Shown: positions 1 to 8,304 of the stretch, piece after piece
How the letters are laid out: each line of letters begins with the position of its first letter
Numbering within the stretch: position 1 is the stretch's first letter
From: Lachnospiraceae bacterium
GTDB lineage: Bacteria > Bacillota > Clostridia > Lachnospirales > Lachnospiraceae
Direction: 5' to 3'
Assembly: GCA_021205305.1 (NCBI GenBank)
Contig: JAJPXU010000039.1
Coordinates: forward strand, 1 to 39,966
DNA: 39,966 bases
Made by a program: the position numbers and the translations under genes
Notes under the pieces: generated by a model
What the model saw: only the letters and a program-made list of their open reading frames with translations
What the model was told of the DNA's origin: nothing
The model's database searches: none

Positions 1-2
1 CT

Positions 3-1340
3 TATATTCTCCCTTTCGGCCAGGCCATCGCCGAGCTTAGACGCGGAATCCTCATCAATGAAGCAGGGGCTTTTCTCTGGGAACAGCTGCAAACCGGCCC
101 ATCCTACGAAGAACTGCTCGCGGCATTCGCGTCTCACTATCAGGCCACAGAAGAAGAACTTCCCGAGTTAAAAGCAGATATGGATGAATTTCTTGGGCAG
201 CTTATGGCCTTTGGCATTCTGCGGGCAGAGGAACCTGCGAATACGTGTCAGCATCCGATAGCAGAATCTTCCGATTCGCAGGACAGCATATATACAGATA
301 TTTCCATCGAACCAGATACGCGAAACGCAGCGCTGTTCGATTCACAGGAAGATTTCCGCGCGCAGGAGCACTTCCTGGAAATCGGTGGTTTGACGCTGCG
401 GCTTCTTGGCCCATCTGCCGCCTTTGCTCCGGAATTTGTCTCTTTTGCATGCAAAGCAGAAAGCAGCAAGCTTCCTGACCTGACGGTTGAAGTTCTCTCT
501 GCATACCATTTCGCAGATGAGCCAACTGCACGCCGGTGCGCAGATGAGCCTGCCGAATCCTGTCTCGCAGATGAGCGAACCGCCCCCGCTCCCGCAGACG
601 AGCCTGCCAAATTCCGGCGCGCAGACACACCTGCCGCTCCATACCTCATCCGCCATCCGGAACTGACCGTACAGGACTGCGGAGACTTCTTCCGGCTGCA
701 TTTCCCGCAGGCTCCGCAGATTCAGGGGATGACTCTGCGCAAAGACGGATCACACGCGCGTTACATCTGCACGCCGCCCTTCGAAGGACAGGCCGTCACT
801 GATCTGTTCCACGCCATCCGCATCGCCTATCTTTACCTCGCACAAAAAAGGGGCATCTACGCCCTGCACTCCGCCTCCATCCTATACCAGGGAAAAGCCT
901 GGCTTTTTTCCGGACAGTCCGGCGCCGGGAAATCAACACACACCGAAATCTGGAACCGTCTGTTTGGAGTTCCCATTCTGAATGGCGATCTCAACCTGCT
1001 CACCATCCGGGATGGCGCTCCTGTCGTCTGCGGTCTTCCCTGGTGCGGTACCTCCGGCATCTCGACTGCAAAAGACTATCCGCTCGGCGGAATTATTCTA
1101 TTAAAACAGGCCAGGCACAACCTCTGCCTGGCCCCCGGAGCAGATCGACAGATCCTGCTTCTTTCACAGCGCTTCATTTCCCCCATATGGACACGCGGCC
1201 AGCTCGAAAACAGCCTGCAATTCGCGGAGACCATTTCATCGCTCGTCCCCGTCCGCCGTCTCAGCTGTACAAAAGACGACGAAGCCGCGGTCTATATGAA
1301 AGAGCAAATCGATTCTGAACAACGGAAAACACATCCATAA
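3..1340 (+). CDS. PqqD domain fused to HPr kinase-like protein (5' partial)
   Basis: The reading frame is open from base 3 to the stop at 1338-1340 and runs off the left edge, so the true start is not seen. The first 75 or so residues have the PqqD pattern: an LINEAGAFLW core, a helical stretch, then a final FLGQLMAFGIL helix. After a variable linker, the C-terminal half is HPr kinase-like: ALHSASI, then a P-loop GQSGAGKST at 912-938, then NGDLNLL and GLPWCGTSGIS. PqqD domains bind leader peptides of RiPP precursors. HPr kinase-like proteins of lasso peptide clusters (paeninodin type) phosphorylate the peptide, and related kinases also occur in exopolysaccharide loci. The linker (513-644) is a 27-bp tandem repeat. 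The natural partners here are the YxxP-leader proteins at 7402-8193. Substrate and activity are inferred. Confidence 0.85.
   Translation, partial: YILPFGQAIAELRRGILINEAGAFLWEQLQTGPSYEELLAAFASHYQATEEELPELKADMDEFLGQLMAFGILRAEEPANTCQHPIAESSDSQDSIYTDISIEPDTRNAALFDSQEDFRAQEHFLEIGGLTLRLLGPSAAFAPEFVSFACKAESSKLPDLTVEVLSAYHFADEPTARRCADEPAESCLADERTAPAPADEPAKFRRADTPAAPYLIRHPELTVQDCGDFFRLHFPQAPQIQGMTLRKDGSHARYICTPPFEGQAVTDLFHAIRIAYLYLAQKRGIYALHSASILYQGKAWLFSGQSGAGKSTHTEIWNRLFGVPILNGDLNLLTIRDGAPVVCGLPWCGTSGISTAKDYPLGGIILLKQARHNLCLAPGADRQILLLSQRFISPIWTRGQLENSLQFAETISSLVPVRRLSCTKDDEAAVYMKEQIDSEQRKTHP
513..644 (+). repeat. 27-bp in-frame tandem repeat in the PqqD-kinase linker
   Basis: Four full units plus a partial one begin at 513, 540, 567, 594 and 621, each opening with GCAGAYGAGC or a close variant. 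They encode 9-residue units of the ADEPA type. The period is a multiple of three, so copy changes keep the frame and alter only the length of the linker between the PqqD and kinase domains. Confidence 0.85.
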
Positions 1341-1366
1341 GAAAAGCATTCTTAGCAGGCCCCGTT

Positions 1367-2269
1367 TCAGTCTTCCATACGCTTTAAATAATACACCTCT
1401 CCCTCCACATAATCTTCTGCCTCAATGGTACATTCCGCGTCGGTGTACAGCATATCTTCATATTCATATGTGCCATAAACGAAAACGTCATACCCCTTCG
1501 TCAGGGTCACCGTATAGGTCTGTTCCTCATCCGTCCCCGCATCCGCTATGACAGAAACCGTCACTGCGTTTTCTCCGGACATCGCTGCTTCCAGGTCTTC
1601 ATCCAGCGCATACTCCCCGCAGCCCAGTTCCATAATTCCTTCTAACAGCAGAATCTCCTCTTCCCCTGATACCACATAAGTCCTTATTTCAAGAATTGCC
1701 TTTGTCTCTTCATCAATGATATACTCAATCGAAAAAGAATCTACATCTTCTTCCCCATATCCGTACGATTCGAGGAAAGAAGTATCATAGCTGTCCGCAG
1801 GTTCCGTGGTATACAGATAAATCAGCCCGTCCTCCGCCTCTTCAGATACAATCTGCTCTTCTTCAATATACCGAACAGGGCTATCCATCCTGGCTTCCTT
1901 AAAGCTTTCATACCAATCTTCTAAGAAAAGATATTGATACAACGATCCATCATCTGCTGCTTCAAAGTAAACATTTTCTTCTCCATCCCAAACTAAAATT
2001 CCCCACTCATCTTCCTCAATATACCATTCTTCATCCTGATGATACTGATAAACGTGCTCTGTCCCATCCGCCTCAATCTGTCTCAGTGTATGACACATAC
2101 TCCCATATTGGGATACAAGTGTCTCAAAAGCATTCACATCCTCCAGCTCCATCAGAAGATTCTCCTCTGCCGCTTCGGTGCTCTGCTCCTCTTCTGCTGC
2201 TGCGGGGAATCCCACGGACATACAGAATACACACATCATAATCATAAACGCTGCCAGCCTTTTTTTCAT
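1367..2269 (-). CDS. Secreted acidic protein of unknown function
   Basis: The protein has 300 residues. The start chosen is the ATG at 2269, which opens a signal peptide (MKKRLAAFMIMM, hydrophobic core, AAA before EEE) and has AAGGAGAG upstream; the longer frame to 2341 would bury the signal peptide. The mature protein is very rich in Glu and Asp, with many Tyr and Trp residues and a beta-strand-like pattern, and has no cysteine pair or catalytic motif that I recognise. I know no family for it. A LytTR-type direct repeat with a -10 box lies 90-150 bp upstream and matches the one before the acyltransferase-kinase operon, so the two units are probably co-regulated. It ends tail to tail with the PqqD-kinase gene, 26 bp apart. 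Confidence 0.75.
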   Translation of the reverse strand: MKKRLAAFMIMMCVFCMSVGFPAAAEEEQSTEAAEENLLMELEDVNAFETLVSQYGSMCHTLRQIEADGTEHVYQYHQDEEWYIEEDEWGILVWDGEENVYFEAADDGSLYQYLFLEDWYESFKEARMDSPVRYIEEEQIVSEEAEDGLIYLYTTEPADSYDTSFLESYGYGEEDVDSFSIEYIIDEETKAILEIRTYVVSGEEEILLLEGIMELGCGEYALDEDLEAAMSGENAVTVSVIADAGTDEEQTYTVTLTKGYDVFVYGTYEYEDMLYTDAECTIEAEDYVEGEVYYLKRMED

Positions 2270-2358
2270 TTCATTCTCTCCTTTTCTCGTGGACAGCCAT
2301 CGGAGGGCTGTAAAACAAGCAGGCTCAGACAAATCCTGCAAACAATCGTTACTTATTT

Positions 2359-2419
2359 ATCATATCATCATTTATTTCCCTCAGCACAACTATTGGTGCG
2401 TTCATTTCCGACCATTTAT
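2359..2419 (-). promoter_or_regulatory. LytTR-type direct repeat and promoter of the secreted protein gene
   Basis: Read on the plus strand, ACTATTGGT (2389-2397) and ACCATTTAT (2411-2419) are 9-bp direct repeats separated by 13 bp, the layout bound by LytTR response regulators (AgrA, VirR, ComE). On the minus strand a TATGAT -10 box (2359-2364) follows exactly 24 bp after the repeat. The repeat therefore covers the -35 region, as expected for an activator site. Confidence 0.65.
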
Positions 2420-2450
2420 GACAAAAAAGTTATTGATCACCTCTGTACCG

Positions 2451-3854
2451 CTATTCTGTAAAAAGATTCAGCCGAATGCGTACCGTAAAGGTTTGGGCCT
2501 GCTCGTCAAAGCAGAAACGCGCATCCCCGTCATATTTTTCCGCCGTATGCTGCAGGCTGGACAGCCCGTAGCCGCCGCCCTCCCGGCTGCTCTGAAACGC
2601 CTCTGCAGGAAGAAATGTCCCGTTCATGGGATATTTGCCGGAAGGATACACCTTTTCACATGGGTTTACCATCTGTATAATCATCGAATCACCAACCACG
2701 CCGATTTCTACGGTAATCCAGCGGTCTCCCTCTATCTGTCCACAGACGCGGATCGCATTATCCAGCGAATTGCCCAGCAAAACAGTCAGATCAACCGGCG
2801 CAATGGAAATATCCCCACAGTTCGCCTGCACACTGCAGCGGATCCCCTGGTCCGCCGCCATCCCCACATAATATTGCAGCAGTCCATTGACCGTCGTGTT
2901 TTTGCAATAAAGAACCGTATCCTGGTGGCTGATCTCCCCACTAAGCTCCGAAAGATATTCTTTCATTGCTTTCTCATCGCCCAAGGCAAGCATCTCCGAC
3001 AAATGATTCATCGAGTAACGCATATCGTGACGGAGCCGCCGAAGCTGTTCCATCTCATGGGTGATGCTCTCATACTGTAAATTTTGTATCTCCATAGTTT
3101 TGCGCTCTTCACTGTCACGTTTCCGGCGCACGGATTCACGAAATAACGTCCAGTAAAAAATGCCAAGCATTGACACATCCAGCAGAAGCGGCGGAACCAG
3201 CCACCACCAGTAGTCCGCCAGCATTCCTGCCGGTCGGGAAGAATAAATCATCAGTATGACAAAATAGAGAAAGGTCATCAGAATCAGCATTCCAAATTCA
3301 CGGCGGATATTTTCAATTTCAATTTCCGCAAGATATGCCCGCACCGTCCGGCACATAAACAGTGCAGAAAGAGGAAGCAGCACCGCCGCCGTACCCGCAT
3401 AAAGCGCCAGCGTCAGGGGCGGATAAATATCCGGCAGCATGCCGCCCGGAAACAGCGGGGTGACAAGATTTACCAGCAGGTACTGCGTGGCCGCGTAAAA
3501 CAGGGTCAGTACCAGGGCAATCATTTTTTTAACCGTCTCCACCTGCAGCGCCCGAAAATAAAACGCCACGAAAATCAGAATTACAACCAGCATATACAGA
3601 TTTGCGAACATAGCCTGGTAATAGGAAGAACGAATCACTTCCATGCCCATGATGAGGGGAAATACAGCCGAGGATAGAAGTGCCAGTGCTCCGCAGCTGA
3701 TGTTGACGCTCTTGCGGGGATAGCGAAATGCCCCTTCCGCAAAAGGAAGGATACACAGGAGCATCCCTGCCCCAAACTGGATAAGAAATCCGGCAAAATT
3801 GCGAAAATAAAAAAACAAAAAAGCCTCCTCTCCACTGGCATTCACATCTAACAT
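2451..3854 (-). CDS. AgrC-like GHKL sensor histidine kinase
   Basis: The protein has 467 residues from the ATG at 3854, which has AGAGGTGG 7-8 bp upstream. The earlier ATG at 3890 lacks such a site. The N-terminal half holds about six to seven membrane helices. A coiled linker leads to the phospho-acceptor box RRLRHDMRYS (His about residue 276), then a GHKL ATPase domain with an N box LLGNSLDNA (Asn about 362 and 366) and a G box GGGYGLSS near the C terminus. This is the AgrC/ComD/VirS type that usually senses a peptide and signals to a LytTR regulator. No response regulator or AgrB/AgrD-like gene is next to it in the window, but LytTR-type sites lie before this operon and before the next gene. 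It is the second gene after the acyltransferase, 67 bp downstream. Confidence 0.88.
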   Translation of the reverse strand: MLDVNASGEEAFLFFYFRNFAGFLIQFGAGMLLCILPFAEGAFRYPRKSVNISCGALALLSSAVFPLIMGMEVIRSSYYQAMFANLYMLVVILIFVAFYFRALQVETVKKMIALVLTLFYAATQYLLVNLVTPLFPGGMLPDIYPPLTLALYAGTAAVLLPLSALFMCRTVRAYLAEIEIENIRREFGMLILMTFLYFVILMIYSSRPAGMLADYWWWLVPPLLLDVSMLGIFYWTLFRESVRRKRDSEERKTMEIQNLQYESITHEMEQLRRLRHDMRYSMNHLSEMLALGDEKAMKEYLSELSGEISHQDTVLYCKNTTVNGLLQYYVGMAADQGIRCSVQANCGDISIAPVDLTVLLGNSLDNAIRVCGQIEGDRWITVEIGVVGDSMIIQMVNPCEKVYPSGKYPMNGTFLPAEAFQSSREGGGYGLSSLQHTAEKYDGDARFCFDEQAQTFTVRIRLNLFTE

Positions 3855-3921
3855 CCGCCAGCCACCTCTTTTTAGCATGCATTCTAGCATACCAAATTAT
3901 GACATGCAAGGCTTTCGTGCT

Positions 3922-5067
3922 TCACTGTGACAGAGTTCCCCCTTTTGTTTTTCTTTGTTGTGCGCGCAATCGCTGCCATGCCGATACTCCATGTGCCACA
4001 ATCACAGCCAGAGCCGAAATCGTAACTCCAAGCAGCATGGTAATTCCCACCGGGAGCTCCTGTGTCCCACGCGCGACGGAAAGCGCCAGTCTGATAATGA
4101 TAGCAATCAGAATCCAATGAATAAAATAAATCTTTGCGATATTCCTGCTGACCTCAGACGCAAAGTCGAGCAAACAAGCCGGAAGATGCCCACAGATGAC
4201 GTAGTATCCTCCCAGCATCGCCACCGCCGCCAGAAGGCTCGCGATTACATCCGGAGTAGAAATGTGATAATAGCAGTTCTGCCCTTCGCCAAACATCCCC
4301 AGTCCATAACAGATGCCTCTGACAAACCAGACCGCCGCCGCTGCCGCACAGGGGATAGATACCACCAGATAGAAGCGGCGCTTATCGCGCACATGACGCA
4401 GACAATCCCCAAACAGATAACCGACAATCGGCACAATCATCCAGTGCAGAAGCGGAAAATCGGAGCACACCAGCCCCGCCGCATCCTCTGTCCCAATCAG
4501 GTAGCCCAACAGAACATTGAGAATCGGACTTCCCATATCCACCGTGCCGATCGCGGTCGCCGCCAGTGAGGCGGCAAGCCCAATACAAAGCATTCCCGTT
4601 TTGGGCAGGCGCATCCAGATAAAGAACGCCATCACAAGCGTCGCCAGCCCCGCAAACTGAAAAATATCATTCATAAAAGTCAGATACGGAATCTGCGTCA
4701 GATACTGCTCCGCGTCTCCGGTAAGCGCATACGCCAGCAGGTAGGGAATGGTACTCCGGCATACGTTCAGCAGATATCCTGCCGCCAGAATCAGCAGCCC
4801 ACGTTTTACAAGCGCCTGCCACGAGTTTTTTCGTGAGTACGCCATCCCGATCCCCATCGCAAACATATACATCGGCGCGCTGAGCGGCCCGCCAATGATC
4901 GTATCAAACAGGTAAGGAACGCCGGACACTAACCCAGCTTCCGGAGTACACTCAATGATGCAGTGAATCGGCGCAAGGCACAGAATAGCCAGCGCTTTTG
5001 CCAGATCCAGTTCCGGCTGCCGTCCGGTATTCACCTGCTTATCCGAAAAAATACTGCGAACGTTCAT
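3922..5067 (-). CDS. Multi-pass membrane acyltransferase-like protein
   Basis: The protein has 381 residues from the ATG at 5067, with GGGGAAGG just upstream; an upstream in-frame ATG lies at 5094. The N terminus has RQPELDLAKALAILCL and a nearby His (APIHCI), the pattern of acyltransferase-3 and DUF1624/HGSNAT-like membrane acyltransferases. About ten hydrophobic helices follow. Such enzymes move acyl groups across the membrane onto sugars or other surface molecules; the acceptor here is unknown. It is first in a two-gene unit with the GHKL kinase, and a LytTR-type promoter sits 50-110 bp upstream. The acyltransferase label is from pattern and could be a related membrane family. Confidence 0.72.
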   Translation of the reverse strand: MNVRSIFSDKQVNTGRQPELDLAKALAILCLAPIHCIIECTPEAGLVSGVPYLFDTIIGGPLSAPMYMFAMGIGMAYSRKNSWQALVKRGLLILAAGYLLNVCRSTIPYLLAYALTGDAEQYLTQIPYLTFMNDIFQFAGLATLVMAFFIWMRLPKTGMLCIGLAASLAATAIGTVDMGSPILNVLLGYLIGTEDAAGLVCSDFPLLHWMIVPIVGYLFGDCLRHVRDKRRFYLVVSIPCAAAAAVWFVRGICYGLGMFGEGQNCYYHISTPDVIASLLAAVAMLGGYYVICGHLPACLLDFASEVSRNIAKIYFIHWILIAIIIRLALSVARGTQELPVGITMLLGVTISALAVIVAHGVSAWQRLRAQQRKTKGGTLSQ

Positions 5068-5113
5068 CTTTCCTTCCCCTTTCTGCTCTTCCATAATACT
5101 TCGCAATATTTCT

Positions 5114-5174
5114 ATTTTATCATTAAATCGGCCTTTTGTGGAAACTGTTCGTGCGTTGAAACCATACCATTTGT
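5114..5174 (-). promoter_or_regulatory. LytTR-type direct repeat and promoter of the acyltransferase-kinase operon
   Basis: On the plus strand ACTGTTCGT (5144-5152) and ACCATTTGT (5166-5174) are 9-bp direct repeats with a 13-bp spacer. A minus-strand TAAAAT -10 box (5114-5119) follows 24 bp after the repeat. Spacer, repeat sequence and distance to the -10 match the site at 2359-2419, and the GCGTT following the first repeat is also shared. Confidence 0.68.
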
Positions 5175-5240
5175 GTCAATAACACTTTTATGGAATCGAG
5201 TCGGAGGCGGCTTGCCAAGTTTTTCATTGCTCATACAATT

Positions 5241-5416
5241 GTAACTATTCAGAACAGCAGGCCACAGACCGCCTTCTTCGAAGGCTATATGCCGCCTACG
5301 CGTCATATGTCTGAGGCTTGATGGGCGTTCCGCCCATCCCGAAATACAAATACAGCCTTTAGCAGGTAAACCTGCACAGTCTGTCTTTGCATTTCGATGC
5401 TGTTCTGAACTGTTAC
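5241..5416. repeat. Intergenic element with GTAAC...GTTAC inverted ends (176 bp)
   Basis: The left end GTAACTATTCAGAACAGCA matches the reverse complement of the right end (TGCTGTTCTGAACTGTTAC) at all but two positions. Inside are further hairpins: GATGGGCG-TTC-CGCCCATC and GCAGGT-AA-ACCTGC. The element fills the space between the ABC exporter stop and the LytTR promoter and carries no ORF of note. Shorter relatives lie at 30105, 31042 and 35945. It resembles a MITE or REP-like palindromic element. Confidence 0.7.
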
Positions 5417-5423
5417 ATAAAAT

Positions 5424-7205
5424 CTAAAAATCATGAATCATCTGCTCTACCGCTTCCCCGTCCAGCACTTCACACCGCCGGTTCCGAATCGCGTATACGC
5501 GGTTGCAAATCGTAAGAACCGTGGGGCGATGCGTAGTCACGATACAAGTACGCGGATACTTGTCGCTCATGATATTGCGCAGCAAATGCCGCTCTGTCGC
5601 GACATCCAGCGCGGAGGTTGCCTCATCCAGAAGCAGGATCGGTGATTTGCGCAGCAGAGCACGCGCGATGGAAAGCCGCTGCGCCTGCCCCTCTGAGAAA
5701 CCGCCACCGCGTTCCTTGATTTCACTGTATATCCCATCCGGCAGCTTCTCTACAAAATCCCAGGCACAGGCCAGTTTCAGCGCCTCGATGATCTCCTCAT
5801 CGGTCGCGTCTGTCTTTACGTTACGCATATTCCCTGCGATCGTGCCGGAAAACATCGTATTTCCCTGCGGCACGTATGAAAACATCATCCGCGCGGCCGG
5901 GGTCATGGGGATCGCGTCCAGCGTTTCTCCGCCATACAGCGTCAGGCTTCCCGCCTTTACCGGCATCAGGGCCAGCACCAGCCGCAGCATCGTCGTCTTT
6001 CCCTCACCGGACGGTCCGACCAGAGCCACGATCTCATGCGGCTTCGCGCAAAAAGAAGCGTCCTCGAATACCTGTGTACCCGTCTGGTACGCATAGTAGA
6101 TGTGATCGGCGCAAACACGGATCCCGTCCTCCCTGTGCCGTTCCAGAAAAGCCTGTACCTCAGGAGCGTTGCTGTAATCCTCGCGCGGCATCTCAATAAT
6201 ATCCATCAGCCTGCCCGCAGAGGTCGTCAGGGAAATCGCGCTCGGTACAAGAGAAGTGAGGTTGCTGAGCGCGCCTGTCAGAGTTCCCGAAAGAGACAGG
6301 AACATCGTCATCGTACCATAGCTGATCGCCCCGCTCCAGACGCGATAAATCCCCCAACCATAACTGGCGTAGGAAACCACCAGCCCTACCGTCGTTAACA
6401 GCAGCGACGTCCAGACAGACATTCGCTGAAAGTCCAGCCTCATATCAATGTATTCCTTCTGCAAATCCTTCAGGTACTGTACATAAAGGGAAATCAGCCC
6501 GAACGCCTTAATAGTCTGGATATTGGAAAACGATTCCTGGTTAAAACCAGACATCTTCGCGTTCATAGCCGCACTGCGCTTATTGTTATTCACCATACGC
6601 CGCATCAGCTTCCTTGAGAGCAGCAGCGACACCGGCATTCCCATAAAAGCAAACACCGCAAACGTCCAGTCGTAATATACCACCATGGCAAAGGCACTGA
6701 TAAACCGGAACGCGTAGATAATCGCATTCGGAATAAAGCTCAGCACCCCGCTGGAAATCTGGCTCGCGTCCGAGCTCCACCTCGTCAGCAGATCGCCCGT
6801 GTGATAATTCGTCAGGCTCTCCCAGTCCGTCACCAGAATCTTCTCAAAAATCTCGGATTTGATCTCCGCATCCACCTTCATGCTGATCCATTCCGATGCA
6901 TAATTCGAGATCATACTGACGATCGTATTGCCGATATTCAGGCCGATCATAAAACAAAATGTCTGCACCACCACACCGGTCTCATGCCCGGTAATGATAT
7001 CTACCAGGTCACGCGACACCAGGCTGGACAGCAGCGATACCACCGTCCCTGTCAGCCCCAGCGCCGTATAAAAAATCATCGGCAGCCAGTACCGCCGCGC
7101 ATAAGAATAAATCCATTTTGTCTGTGCGATAAAATCCTTCAGGCGCCCCGCCCTGATGCGCCCCCAGTAAAATGCCAGCCGCTCTTTCATATGTCTCTCA
7201 CTCAC
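5424..7205 (-). CDS. ABC exporter, fused membrane and ATPase domains, no peptidase domain
   Basis: The protein has 593 residues. The GTG at 7205 is chosen because GGAGG lies 7 bp upstream; the ATG at 7190 is an alternative with a poor site. Residues about 30-330 form a six-helix ABC type-I exporter domain. The ATPase domain has Walker A GPSGEGKTT (residues 397-405), signature FSEGQ (about 503) in place of LSGGQ, and Walker B ILLLDEATSAL. There is no C39 peptidase domain, so it does not cleave double-glycine leaders. Its gene lies just downstream of the two leader-bearing proteins but behind their terminator, with a probable extended -10 (TGTTATACT) near 7258. Like the D protein of lasso clusters, it probably exports their products. 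The cargo is inferred from position. Confidence 0.88.
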   Translation of the reverse strand: MSERHMKERLAFYWGRIRAGRLKDFIAQTKWIYSYARRYWLPMIFYTALGLTGTVVSLLSSLVSRDLVDIITGHETGVVVQTFCFMIGLNIGNTIVSMISNYASEWISMKVDAEIKSEIFEKILVTDWESLTNYHTGDLLTRWSSDASQISSGVLSFIPNAIIYAFRFISAFAMVVYYDWTFAVFAFMGMPVSLLLSRKLMRRMVNNNKRSAAMNAKMSGFNQESFSNIQTIKAFGLISLYVQYLKDLQKEYIDMRLDFQRMSVWTSLLLTTVGLVVSYASYGWGIYRVWSGAISYGTMTMFLSLSGTLTGALSNLTSLVPSAISLTTSAGRLMDIIEMPREDYSNAPEVQAFLERHREDGIRVCADHIYYAYQTGTQVFEDASFCAKPHEIVALVGPSGEGKTTMLRLVLALMPVKAGSLTLYGGETLDAIPMTPAARMMFSYVPQGNTMFSGTIAGNMRNVKTDATDEEIIEALKLACAWDFVEKLPDGIYSEIKERGGGFSEGQAQRLSIARALLRKSPILLLDEATSALDVATERHLLRNIMSDKYPRTCIVTTHRPTVLTICNRVYAIRNRRCEVLDGEAVEQMIHDF

Positions 7206-7330
7206 CTTAAAGCCTCCGTCTAGATGCTGTATAAACAGCCAGTCATTTCTGTGAATCGAGTATAACATAAATGTTCCTGCGATACCACAGTTACGCTTGT
7301 ATTTTTCCGTAAAAATCATCATCGTGAGAG

Positions 7331-7370
7331 AAGACAAAAAGACCCGAAGCACAATTATAAGCTTCGGGTC
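7331..7370 (-). terminator. Rho-independent terminator after the leader-protein genes
   Basis: A perfect 10-bp stem GACCCGAAGC / GCTTCGGGTC (7341-7350 and 7361-7370) with a 10-base loop is followed on the minus strand by TTTTTGTCTT. It separates the two leader-protein genes from the ABC exporter. Confidence 0.9.
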
Positions 7371-7401
7371 TAAACACAGTCACTACACAAAACTTACTAT
7401 A

Positions 7402-7797
7402 TTAACCATTGCATATCAAGGAATAACCAGTAATAACAAGACCATCGCCAGCTGAAACATAAACATCGCCTAAGCCAATATTATCACTTGCATTGTTCCA
7501 ATATGTATAGTCAATATATAAAGTAGAAGTCCCATCTCCTGATTTTAACGATCCGCCGGATGATACATATGTAACTGCCTGATTAAAACTCAAAACCAAC
7601 GTCTGAGAGGAAGAGGTATGATCTGCATCATGTTTTGCATTTACTTGAATCACATATGTTTCTCTTCCAGTCTCAGGTGTCTGAGTTATATACGCGCTCA
7701 CACTATAACAGCCCGTACCATTACCGCTTGCCGTATACACGCCCTCTGAAATCTCCTCATTTGCCAAGACTACTGGCCTTCTATACATTTTATCCAT
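7402..7797 (-). CDS. YxxP-leader small protein with predicted beta-sandwich core
   Basis: The protein has 131 residues. The ATG at 7797 has AGGAGG 7 bp upstream. Residues 1-25 form a leader (YRRPVVLANEEISEGVYTAS) nearly parallel to that of the neighbouring protein at 7834. YxxP near the start is the motif that lasso peptide leaders present to PqqD-like B1 proteins. The remaining 105 or so residues alternate like beta strands, have one Cys near each end of the core (GCY and LICNG) that could form a disulfide, and contain SDNIGLGDVYV, which recalls small carbohydrate-binding beta-sandwiches. There is no lasso-type core. I infer an exported protein guided by PqqD recognition; modification by the nearby kinase or nucleotidyltransferase is possible but unproven. 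Confidence 0.75.
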   Translation of the reverse strand: MDKMYRRPVVLANEEISEGVYTASGNGTGCYSVSAYITQTPETGRETYVIQVNAKHDADHTSSSQTLVLSFNQAVTYVSSGGSLKSGDGTSTLYIDYTYWNNASDNIGLGDVYVSAGDGLVITGYSLICNG

Positions 7798-7833
7798 CGA
7801 TAATCCTCCTGTCTGTCACTCACACATTATCTA

Positions 7834-8193
7834 CTAACAGTTAAAATCTGTCACCGGGTCATTCGGCCCATAGTTTTTCTGCTCCCAAGTTGGCTTATAA
7901 TAACCGATATCTGACTCATAACTGGACGCATAACCGGAAGCCACATAATCTGTCAACAGGCCACAACCATTTGAACGATAGGCGCGGCAACCAAGACATC
8001 CATAATTGTATTTATACCCCGGCGTCCCATTCGACCAATCGTAGGTAGGTGCCTGCCAGACACCGTTCATATAAGCACTCTCACACTTCACCGTACCAGT
8101 CGCTGAAATTGTCTCCGCTCCGCTCGAAGTATATATCCCTTCCGCCAACTCACTGTCCGCCAATATCAATGGCTTTCTATAAGTATTTTTCAC
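7834..8193 (-). CDS. YxxP-leader small protein with Cys/Tyr-rich core
   Basis: The protein has 119 residues from a GTG at 8193. That start makes the leader begin four residues before the YRKP motif, exactly as in the downstream paralogue, and an AGAAGG site lies about 10 bp upstream. A longer frame starts at a TTG at 8259 without a ribosome site. The leader YRKPLILADSELAEGIYTSS aligns with that of the 7402 protein, but the cores do not. This core has five Cys (three in GCLGC and NGCGL) and many Tyr, Gly and Asn residues. The pair is driven by a promoter at 8276-8304 and ends at the 7331 terminator. A modified or disulfide-bonded exported product is inferred; no known family is recognised for the core. 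Confidence 0.7.
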   Translation of the reverse strand: MKNTYRKPLILADSELAEGIYTSSGAETISATGTVKCESAYMNGVWQAPTYDWSNGTPGYKYNYGCLGCRAYRSNGCGLLTDYVASGYASSYESDIGYYKPTWEQKNYGPNDPVTDFNC

Positions 8194-8275
8194 TTCATCT
8201 GCACCTTCTTTCCCGGCTCCGCTGTCTCTCTTCACGTCCAAAAACGAGCCGTTGCTCAAAATTAGTCTTTTATAA

Positions 8276-8304
8276 AATATACGCCAATTTTCCCCGATTG
8301 TAAA
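8276..8304 (-). promoter_or_regulatory. Sigma-A-type promoter of the leader-protein genes
   Basis: On the minus strand TTTACA (8299-8304) and TATATT (8276-8281) are separated by 17 bp. The untranslated leader to the GTG at 8193 would be about 75 nt. With the downstream terminator, this makes the two small proteins their own transcription unit, allowing higher expression than the enzymes. Confidence 0.7.

Noticed and set aside
2178-3080. 300-codon plus-strand ORF over the kinase 3' end
   Set aside because: It covers the LytTR promoter and the antisense of the GHKL domain and has no recognisable domain or start signal.
5200-5244. Short TTG-started plus-strand peptide after GGAGG (LPSFSLLIQL) as a possible autoinducer
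   Set aside because: Ten codons, TTG start, no AgrB-like partner; it ends at the edge of the repeat element.
7402-8193. Lasso peptide precursors
   Set aside because: Leaders fit, but the cores are about 100 residues long and lack an N-terminal Gly/Cys followed by Asp/Glu at position 7-9 in a plausible frame.
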